Of a DNA stretch of 64,000 bases, positions 30,342 to 38,452 are shown one piece after another; position 1 is the first letter of the stretch, and each line of letters starts with the position of its first letter. The notes under the pieces were generated by a model. It was not told the DNA's origin, ran no database searches, and worked only from the letters and a program-made list of their open reading frames with translations. The position numbers were made by a program, and so were the translations under genes. Source of the DNA: Cryptosporidium bovis (lineage: Eukaryota > Apicomplexa > Conoidasida > Eucoccidiorida > Cryptosporidiidae); contig VHIT02000016.1 of the NCBI GenBank assembly GCA_009768925.2, positions 62,001 through 126,000 of the forward strand, written 5' to 3'.

Positions 30342-30737
30342 CTCAAATTTAAGTAAAGTATGTTTGTTATTTAGTTTAAAACATCAAAATATGCGCCAAA
30401 TTTACATGCAAAATAATGTTTAATAATTTGTTAAATGAATGGATTTATGTTAACAACCTTTATTAAGTGTAGGATGTCATTGATATAATAGCTTATCTCA
30501 AACATATCCTATTTTAGTTTGTGTGACTTCTTACATTAGTTAGAGAAAACATCAATAATTAAATTACTTTTTGGGAACACTTATCTCAGTAACACTTGTT
30601 CTTGTCAAACTACTCGGTATAAATATTTTTTAATAGTTTCTATAAATTCAGTATGTGTTTAAAAAAATAAATCTCCTATTTAAACCTCAATCTAATTTAT
30701 TTAATTTTCACTCTATTTTTTTCGTTTCTTGTTTTTG
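30342..30737. promoter_or_regulatory. Upstream region of the syntaxin gene
   Basis: It contains TGCGCCAAA (30392-30400; minus TTTGGCGCA), an E2F-like core about 50 bp upstream of the syntaxin ATG. Otherwise it is AT-rich with nothing recognised. Confidence 0.35.
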
Positions 30738-31721
30738 TTAAATTTCCTCATTAATGTTCACTATTTCAAGGTTATATGGGACATTATCTGATATTTTAAC
30801 TTTAAGTCCATTAAAATTGTTGATCACACCTAAATTTGGATAAAAAAAAGTTTTTTACCGACTATATCGCAAATATGGTATGACTTAATATCAATTACTA
30901 TTGTTTCAATTGTTAAATGTAACCCTGAGATATATATTCTATTATCAGTTATTGACTATTATTACATTGAAAATACATATTTTGTTTATTATTTGAATTG
31001 AGTTTAAAAATATTTTTGTAAATTTTCATTAGATTCCAGTTGATATGTCATTAATCCTTCTTTTTTCGCCTCCAATTCGTCATTTGTAATAAATAGGACC
31101 CATAAATGACTAAATTCATTCAAAACAAAAATGAAATCTTGATTATATTTTAGAACTTAACTACAACTTGAAAGCTCTGAATTACTGTATTTTCCCTTTA
31201 ACTGAGAATTTTTCTATCCAATAACTATAACAATCCCCTTTTGCTCTAACTGAAAAAAAAAATTCTACACAAACTTCATTTCTTATAAAGATATTCAATA
31301 ATAGTTCCTTATTGTTTTTCTCTTTGACAATAGAAAAATCTACGAACCCTTTACTTCCCATATCGATATTAAACTAAATCAAATAACGACGGTCATTTTG
31401 ATCCTTTTTCTTAAAAAAAAAGATAAATCACTTATTCTCTTAAACCTTTTGTTTTCAATTATTATAGTAAATATATATGAAAGCAATTCAATCTCCATTT
31501 CAATATCATTAGAATAATTTGTTTTCTTAATTATTCGATGAATTGAAGATCCAGCTCTCTAGTTTTACTGGTATATTAGGTGATAAGTCACCATATTCCT
31601 CTCTTTTCTGTCCTATAATTTTTGCATTTTCATCGAAAAACTCCTTATATGGGAATTTCAAATTTAAGTCATAAAAAAATCGAAAATATAATAAAAGATT
31701 TATTATGAAGTTGACACACAT
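30738..31721 (-). other. Probable intron-rich gene(s), minus strand, structure unresolved
   Basis: Several open stretches with protein-like composition lie on the minus strand, bounded by GT/AG sites. (a) From the ATG at 31721 there is a 64-codon frame. A donor (GTAAAACT) inside it and an AATTAAG acceptor 43 nt on lead in frame into about 50 more open codons. (b) ATG at 31361 starts MGSKGFVDFSIVKEKNN. A GTAATT donor at 31185 and a GAATTTAG acceptor 76 nt on keep the frame to a TAA near 31006 (about 93 aa). (c) A frame reading SITDNRIYISGLHLTIE, a possible 29 nt intron, then a stretch ending VNINEEI at about 30738. A TGGCGCA site at 31802-31808 suits a promoter. Whether this is one gene, two or three is not clear from sequence alone. 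Confidence 0.4.
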
Positions 31722-31801
31722 CTAAAAATATCACAATACCTTTTACAACAATATCTTTTAAACAAACACAAAAGTCCCGATACACTATTAAAACCCAAAC
31801 T

Positions 31802-31808
31802 TGCGCCA
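31802..31808 (-). promoter_or_regulatory. E2F-like TGGCGCA element
   Basis: TGCGCCA on the plus strand (TGGCGCA on the minus) lies about 80 bp upstream of the ATG at 31721 and just after the DPM3 stop. It supports an independent transcription unit starting here (inference). Confidence 0.3.
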
Positions 31809-31889
31809 GGAATAAAGCAACAGTCCTGAAAAAAAGCGTAGGTAAAATGTAAAATGGATTATAGTCTAGAGAACTATTGTTACAATTAA

Positions 31890-32253
31890 TTAATCATCTA
31901 ACTTAAACCCTCTCCCTGATAAGTTTTTTTTTGCTCTTAAAATATCTTCTGCAAGATCTGCTCCGCCCTTAGTAACATTTGAGAATTGGAATAATGAAAC
32001 GGAGATAGAAATTAATGAATAAACTCCAAGGGAAAACACACATAAAAGTGGTGACTAAAAAAGTTATGTCAAATATTGAGTTTTTTTATTTAAGTTCACT
32101 TACCAGCAACCACAAAAAGGAGATTCTGGAATCAAAGTCAATTCCAAAGTAAAGTAATCCAAAAATCCATGAAACAAAACATAATGTAAGTAGCAGCACT
32201 ACTTTCTTACCGTATCCAAAATAAGGGAGTTCTTTTCTCGTTTTCTGTTTCAT
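31890..32253 (-). CDS. DPM3: Dolichol-phosphate mannosyltransferase subunit 3 (two exons)
   Basis: Exons 32253-32104 and 32054-31890 give 104 aa. The 49 nt intron begins GTAAGT and ends TTTTTTAG, phase 0. Two membrane segments are present: VVLLLTLCFVSWIFGLLYF (about 20-38) and LCVFSLGVYSLISISVSLF (about 53-72). A C-terminal amphipathic helix follows: GGADLAEDILRAKKNLSGRG. The two-TM layout with an A-x-x-[EI]...A-x-x-x-L-x-x-RG tail is typical of DPM3, which tethers and stabilises DPM1 at the ER for dolichol-phosphate-mannose synthesis. That supplies N-glycosylation, GPI anchors and O-mannosylation. It is divergent from the COG5-like gene (231 bp apart). The gene is short and split, so it is easily overlooked. 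Confidence 0.75.
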
Positions 32254-32484
32254 TATATACAACAAATAGATAACCAAAAATTAATTTCTTTAATCTGTCC
32301 CTCACCTTTTTTTTATTGTGCCCCGATATTCCAAATTTTTTTTCTGCCAATTCTGAAACTAAAATTGATACAAAACGTTTGTCTTACGAAAATATATATA
32401 TTACTGAAATTTCGTGAGACAAAATATTTCTAGATAATATCAATAATTCGCCCTCTTAAAACGCTGAGATCTCAGGAAGGACCC

Positions 32485-35232
32485 ATGAAAGAGTTAACAC
32501 AAAGACCTCCCGAACAAGTAACTGAGCAGCTAATTGATGAATTAAGAGATCCAACATTATTTGTTAGAGGTTGCATACTTAAAGGAACAAAATATATTTC
32601 TCAATGCAATAAAAACCTTGAAATTGCAATTAATCATGTTAATGAACAATTAGAAAAAAAATTGATAGAGTTGGGTCAAATTAAAACTATTTACAGTCTG
32701 TGCCAAGAATTGGAAAACTTGGAAAAAAATTCCAAGTCTGTTAGTGAACTCATTTCAACGCAAATTAACTCTATGGAAATGAAATCTATTCCAATAATTC
32801 AGCAATATGAAAGTATGAAGGAAAGTATTATCATTTCAAAACGATTAATTCAAATACAAGATTTATGTAATCGCGCAATTGACTTTATATCTTTGTTTAA
32901 TAGACTCAAAGCTCAATTTGGGATGATAAAAGTAATTGAATCAGAGGATAAATATAAAGAATTATTTCAAAAGTTACAAAATGGAATCCCAGATACAATT
33001 AGTATATCAAAGACAAGCAAGATGATAGTTGAATTGGAAAACATGATAAATTTTAACAGTGAAAATTCAATTGAATACGGAATTAATTCAAATGAAGTTT
33101 GTAGTTTGGAGTTTATTGAAGAATTACAGGAAGAAATAAAGTGTCTCAGAAAACTTAGTGCAATTTACAGACAACATGGACATAAAAAATTAGTGAATGG
33201 AATAGAAAATATGGACATTCCTTCCATTGGTTTAGGATGTCTAATATTACACCAATTTAATGAATTATGGGAACACATTGACACATTTGTTGATATCAAA
33301 TTAAAAAAGATACAGCACTATTTTAGCGTAAGCGTTTTGCAAAACTGTATTGAAATAAATGATAAATCTAACGAACAATTTATTATTAAGACTGAATTTG
33401 TTACAATCTCTATTCTTACAGCAATTGAAAGAGTGTTGAATCACATTACAATTTTTTTTAAGCAATTTATATGCCTTCAGGACACTATTATTGAGAAAAA
33501 GTTAAAAACTGACCATTCAATTGATGAGACAAACTTTATACTTTTGTTTTGGGAAAGATCTTCAAAGACTATAGAAAGTGTATTTAATATTGTTTGTACG
33601 ATTAATAATAAACAAATAAATATTCAGAACAATAATATGGATGAAATTGTAATCGTAGGTGGCTCAATCAGTTTGGAACTAATTCTTCAAGTACTAATAA
33701 ATTCTTACCCAGAAATATCAAATATGTTTGTTTCTTTTATGAAAAACATTAATACATTACTTTCATCATCACCATCTAAGGTATTACTAACCAAAATTAT
33801 TGATGATAATAACATTTATAGCACAACAGACAAAATAAAAGAAAAATATTTAGAACAAATGAAAAACAAATTCAATTTTATGTTTGATTCATTACTTCCA
33901 ACTGATAAATATATAAAAAAGAATTGTGACATCAATGAAACTGTTTCTCAAATTATTAATTTCTTTTTTAGAGAAATAAAAATAGTTAATATCGAATTAA
34001 AAAAACAAATATGTGATTTATTCAGAAAAAAGTTGTTATGTTTTATTGTTTCTTGCGAAACAATAATCCAATCTGAAGGTGGAATTATACCTTATTCCGA
34101 ATATGATAATATAAAATTTTGCGAGGATAAATATTTAGAAGATATTGTTTTAAACAATGATATTAGAATGCCTTTACCATCCTATTTTCACAAGATTAAC
34201 GCAGAAATTTCACATATTGCAGGACTATTTTCAATAGAACTTGAAAACATATTACATAAAGAAGCATTGAATGATTGGGACGAAGTTGAAAAATACAGAA
34301 CAATTGAACTACTTAAATCACTACAGTACAAATCAGTTGGAAGGTGGTTTTCACATACCTCACTTTCGATATTAAATGTTTGTAAAAATGTTGATGTGAA
34401 ATCAATCTCAAATGAATTGTTTAAAAAAACAGAAGATAGGTTCATATTCTTATCCCAAAAAATAATAAATAATTTTGTTCAAGAATGGCTCCCGATTTTA
34501 AATCCCATTAATATTTGGTACAAGTGTTTAATTCAATTATCAAGAAGTATTTCAATTATTTTCTTGATTAACTTCGTTTTAAGAGTTAATTTAGATGAAA
34601 AAAGTTGTTTCTCAATAGCAGATGAAATAGTAATATTCCAATCAATTATTTCACATCTTCTATTAGATCAAAGAATTAAAAATGATTTAAATACTGATAT
34701 TAAAATGATACAGGACTTTCGAAGAATTCTTTTTTCAGATCTAAAATCAATTATAGAGGCAATTAACTCAATAACAAACAATAAAATGAAATATTCTAGC
34801 AACACAGAAATACTTGTAGCTTCAGTAAAAGAGATAAATCCATTGCTCTTCTCAATTCACATTTTAAACAGAATTTATTTCAATTTAAAGGACAAATTTA
34901 GGGATATACATTCATTTGTTGATTTTTCAAAGATAACATATTATAAATTTTACAACACTCTCGCATCAATAATGTTCAAGAAACTAAACTGTAACCCAAC
35001 TTGTGATTCCGATTCAGATTTATTTGTGATATTTGATATTTTTACACAAAATTCATCTGCAATGCATAATAACCAAAAAGAAATATTTTCACTAGTACAT
35101 AATTACGTTGAATATCTGAAATCAGAAATTTCGAAGAGTTATTTTAATTCTGATCACCTAGATCTTGATGATTTAATAATAATATTAAATTTCGTAGTAA
35201 ATATTGATAGTTTTTATAGCGCCCCTGCATAA
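32485..35232 (+). CDS. Conserved oligomeric Golgi (COG) complex subunit 5-like tether
   Basis: 915 aa from an ATG, no signal peptide or membrane segments, strongly helical throughout. The N-terminal pattern resembles COG5: a conserved coiled-coil region LEIAINHVNEQLEKKLIEL (about 50-68), an LCQELENLEKNSKSVSELI segment, then a Q-Y-E...I-x-x-L-x-x-x-x-R-L-I-Q-I-Q stretch. Around 350-430 an ETNFILLFWERSSKTIESVF segment followed by a Y-P-E-I-x-x-M motif parallels the FYTFWNSVTQAL / EYPKLLRLYNDLW region of COG5. COG subunit 2 or another CATCHR tether is the alternative. The role would be retrograde intra-Golgi vesicle tethering. A syntaxin-16 SNARE and an ArfGAP are in the same window. Confidence 0.6.
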   Translation: MKELTQRPPEQVTEQLIDELRDPTLFVRGCILKGTKYISQCNKNLEIAINHVNEQLEKKLIELGQIKTIYSLCQELENLEKNSKSVSELISTQINSMEMKSIPIIQQYESMKESIIISKRLIQIQDLCNRAIDFISLFNRLKAQFGMIKVIESEDKYKELFQKLQNGIPDTISISKTSKMIVELENMINFNSENSIEYGINSNEVCSLEFIEELQEEIKCLRKLSAIYRQHGHKKLVNGIENMDIPSIGLGCLILHQFNELWEHIDTFVDIKLKKIQHYFSVSVLQNCIEINDKSNEQFIIKTEFVTISILTAIERVLNHITIFFKQFICLQDTIIEKKLKTDHSIDETNFILLFWERSSKTIESVFNIVCTINNKQINIQNNNMDEIVIVGGSISLELILQVLINSYPEISNMFVSFMKNINTLLSSSPSKVLLTKIIDDNNIYSTTDKIKEKYLEQMKNKFNFMFDSLLPTDKYIKKNCDINETVSQIINFFFREIKIVNIELKKQICDLFRKKLLCFIVSCETIIQSEGGIIPYSEYDNIKFCEDKYLEDIVLNNDIRMPLPSYFHKINAEISHIAGLFSIELENILHKEALNDWDEVEKYRTIELLKSLQYKSVGRWFSHTSLSILNVCKNVDVKSISNELFKKTEDRFIFLSQKIINNFVQEWLPILNPINIWYKCLIQLSRSISIIFLINFVLRVNLDEKSCFSIADEIVIFQSIISHLLLDQRIKNDLNTDIKMIQDFRRILFSDLKSIIEAINSITNNKMKYSSNTEILVASVKEINPLLFSIHILNRIYFNLKDKFRDIHSFVDFSKITYYKFYNTLASIMFKKLNCNPTCDSDSDLFVIFDIFTQNSSAMHNNQKEIFSLVHNYVEYLKSEISKSYFNSDHLDLDDLIIILNFVVNIDSFYSAPA

Positions 35233-35277
35233 TTTCATTTAATTTTATTCTACAAACTCTAATATTAGTGCACAAAA

Positions 35278-37194
35278 ATGGATTCAGACTGTTCTGAAAA
35301 TGAAATGGACTTAAACGATCAAGTAAGTTTTGTTCTACAGTAATTAAATGTTTACTTAATTTTTTAGATTGTTAGACAATTGCGTGACATCGTGTTGGAT
35401 GAACCAGAAAAAGAAGAAAATACAAGACAAGATATCATTGATATGGGATTAGTACATGACTTATCATACGACTATGTTCATGGTAATGTAGAAATCATTT
35501 TAAAAAGCGATTATAATATTAAAGACAAAATAAACGATAAAATGTTGGAACTAGGGTGGGTTAATTCAGTTGAAGTTTTGGTTAAAAATAAAAAAAAGAT
35601 TGACTTACCATTAAATCCACTAGATAAAGTTAACAAGAATGAAGAAATTTTATCTTGTTTAAGAAAAGTTATTGACCCAGATTTAAACAAAGACATTGTT
35701 AGCTGTAACTTTGTTAAGGATTTATCATTTGACTCTTCAAATGTTTACTTTACTTTAGAATTAACAACTCCAATATGTCCAATGAAGGATTTATTTGAAA
35801 AAAAGTGTATCAAAGCAATAAAAGATAATCTTAATTATGTAAAAGATGTAAATATAAATTTCACGTATAAATTAGAGACAAATAAGTCACTTCCAAAGGA
35901 AAAATTACATAGAAATTTGCACAAAGTATCAAATATTATTGCAATTAGTAGCTGTAAGGGGGGTGTAGGAAAATCAACAATAGCTGTTAATTTTGCATTT
36001 ACATTGAGCTTAAAAGGTGCAAAAGTTGGAATTGTTGATTGTGATATTTATGGTCCGAGTTTGGAACAACTCATTCCTATTGAAGAAAAGACTGTTTTTT
36101 TTAGGAAATCAAATGAAAACAGTCTAGATTCAGTAAAAATGAGTGACAGCAAAAGAGGCATTTGCAAAAGTAAAAATATTGACAATGGCTTCGAAGAAAT
36201 TGAGGGATTTGTTCCAATAAATTATAAAAATGTTAAGTTAATGAGTTATTCTTTTCTGTTAAATAATAAAACTGATTCAAATGACAACACGAAGGTATCA
36301 AGTATTCTAAGAGGACCAATTGCAGGATCAATTGTAACACAACTAATTACAGAAACAATTTGGGAGGAACTTGATTATCTTGTACTTGATTTTCCACCTG
36401 GAACAGGCGACATTCAACTTTCAATTGCTCAAACTATTGCTATTGATGGATCAATAATAATCACCACTCCACAGGACCTCAGTATTTCTGATGTCGAAAG
36501 AGGTATTCATTTATTTAATAAACTAAATATACCAATTTTAACCTTGGTTGAAAATATGTCTTATTTTCTTTGTGATGGTTGTAATAAAAACCATGAGATA
36601 TTCTCAAGGGGTGACATTTCAAATATTTGCGAGAAATATGGATTTAAAAATGAGTTTAAGTTTCCTTTATCTAAGGATCTATCGAAATGTGTATTTTATT
36701 CGGAATCAAACGAAAAAAGATTTCCATTCGTGCTTGCTATAAATAAACCAAATTATATATTATCAACATTTGAAAGTCTTTGTGATTATATTGTTAGAAA
36801 ACTATCAAAATATAAGTTTGGTCTGATTAAACCAAAATTCAATTTCGATAACTTAGGACATATAGCATATTTTCAAATTCCTGAAGATTTAAATGAGATA
36901 ATAATTAATGAGAATCCAGAACAGATTTTTTACCACGATTTCAAAGTTAAATATTCTGAACTCAGAAAGTTATGTAAATGCGCACTGTGTTACAATCCTG
37001 TTGAAAAGAAACCTGAAAACAGAAATACTGAATTCATTTCCCTTGAAATAGAAAGAATTGATATAATGGGTTCCTATGCTATTTCAATTGTTTGGAGTGA
37101 TAATCATAATACAATAATTTCATATGACAATTTGATCAAGAAATTCTATGAAAGAAAAGAAGTAAGGCTGTGTCAGGAATCATTGAATTGGTAA
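35278..37194 (+). CDS. HCF101: Mrp/ApbC-type P-loop ATPase with DUF59 and DUF971 domains (HCF101-like, two exons)
   Basis: The large open frame lacks an ATG start. An upstream exon (35278-35322, MDSDCSENEMDLNDQ) joins across a 45 nt intron (GTAAGT...TTTTTTAG) to 35368-37194, giving 623 aa. Domains in order: a divergent DUF59-like segment (about 15-80), a second fuller DUF59/MIP18 domain (about 95-175), and the ParA-like P-loop with deviant Walker A KGGVGKST (about 212). VLDFPPGTGDIQL follows as the Walker-B region, then ENMSYFLCDGC with the CxxC that binds a bridging Fe-S cluster in this family. A C-terminal DUF971 domain has CKCALC and IVWSDNHNTIISYDNL. This DUF59-NTPase-DUF971 order is that of HCF101, an Fe-S cluster carrier or targeting factor. 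Its persistence in a plastid-less parasite would be notable. Confidence 0.88.
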
Positions 37195-37250
37195 ACAAAA
37201 TTAACCAGTTATTAAAAAAAATTACTTGGGAAAATTTCAATAAAAATGTC

Positions 37251-38225
37251 TTAGTTTACATTCGTTATTGATTGGATAAATCTACAAATAAACTTCCCTT
37301 GAGATCTTTTTATGCGATTACCAAAGTCAATAGGGCACATTGACCCAGTTTTTCTTGTTCCCCTTTGCAACAAACAACTACAGTTCGAATTTATTTCATT
37401 TGGTTTAAATGGTGTATTACCATCATAAGGTTGGTACCACCATGTTTTTTCATGTAAAAAATAAGTCCCTATTGGATACAAACAAATAGGTGGTTCAATG
37501 TTTTCAATTTCTCTTATGAGAACTGCTCTAACTAAATTACTCATTTCTTTGTCAGACTTCCATTCAAGTTCGTCATTTCCAATATTCTCATCAAATTTGT
37601 ACGTTCCTAATCCACTAGTTTCCCATTCTTTGATGTATGTCCCAGGTTTTTGTATTAACTCAACGACTATTTGCCACCACTTCTCGCTTGATTTCAATTT
37701 AAACGGTGCAGAATAAAGTCCAAAACTTGCATATATCAAAGAGGGCGAGGTAAAAATAAAAAATTGATCGGGAATGTGTCCTTGTCTTATATGTACTGTT
37801 ACATTATTTGGAACAACTAACCTTTTATCTTTCACAATGCTTTTTATTGCTTCATGTGTCGTCCCATGAAAAGACAAATCCCAGTCTTTTGTAATTTCAC
37901 CTTCACAAGTATTCAGTTTTAGTGGATATCTAGACCAACCTCTCGAAAATAATAATCTATTCTCACTTCCTAATTCAAAGTTGTGTCCACATTCAATGCG
38001 GTTGCATGTTCTTCTTTCCATGTCAATATAATCCTTAATCTCAAGGAAGTCAATAATAACATCTGTATTTTTCAAACATTTACATGGTATTCGATTCGAT
38101 AGATTAACTTGATTTTTTTTTAGACAAAGGGTATATGGTTGCTTAGAATCATTATTATCCTTGGTTTTGAATTTTAACAAGTTTAATTTATGACTATAAT
38201 CTACAAAATTATTTTTATTGTGCAT
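37251..38225 (-). CDS. Protein with ADP-ribosyltransferase-like (H-G-T) module, tentative
   Basis: 324 aa from the ATG at 38225, soluble. The N-terminal part (about 30-95) has several Cys (IPCKCLKN, RRTCNRIECGH) that may bind zinc. From about 115 there is an ART-like pattern: DLSFHGTTHEAIKSIVKDK (H-G-T), then FIFTSPSLIYASFGLYSAPF. Next come WWQIVVELIQKPGTYIK and an E-L-E-W near 230 that could hold the catalytic Glu. A similar H-G-T...SPSxxYA...PG(S/T)...EW arrangement occurs, as I recall it, in the C-terminal part of some Neuralized-like proteins. The C terminus has further Cys (NCSCLL, SMCPIDFG). Function is inferred and unproven. It is convergent with the HCF101-like gene. Confidence 0.55.
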   Translation of the reverse strand: MHNKNNFVDYSHKLNLLKFKTKDNNDSKQPYTLCLKKNQVNLSNRIPCKCLKNTDVIIDFLEIKDYIDMERRTCNRIECGHNFELGSENRLLFSRGWSRYPLKLNTCEGEITKDWDLSFHGTTHEAIKSIVKDKRLVVPNNVTVHIRQGHIPDQFFIFTSPSLIYASFGLYSAPFKLKSSEKWWQIVVELIQKPGTYIKEWETSGLGTYKFDENIGNDELEWKSDKEMSNLVRAVLIREIENIEPPICLYPIGTYFLHEKTWWYQPYDGNTPFKPNEINSNCSCLLQRGTRKTGSMCPIDFGNRIKRSQGKFICRFIQSITNVN

Positions 38226-38452
38226 CTATTATAAATTTGTACATGTGTGAGTTGACGATAATTAGAAAGAATTTTATAAAATATTATTAGAAAAAGGATT
38301 TATAACCACTCTAAACAACAATGAGGAATCTATACACAACATTTTTTTTAGATGTTATAACATTCTAATTAAGTAGCCCAGACCTCTCTTTGCAAATAAT
38401 TGTGAGAAATAAGTGTTTGGAATTTACCACATTTTGCATTTTAAACAAAAAT

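Noticed and set aside
31527-31721. Stand-alone 64 aa gene
   Set aside because: Possible, but an in-frame donor and acceptor extend it into further open codons, so it is reported only as part of the unresolved locus.
32485-35232. COG2 or exocyst subunit identity
   Set aside because: The N-terminal coiled coil alone fits several tethers, but the FWERSSKTIE...YPEI region agrees better with COG5; kept at moderate confidence.
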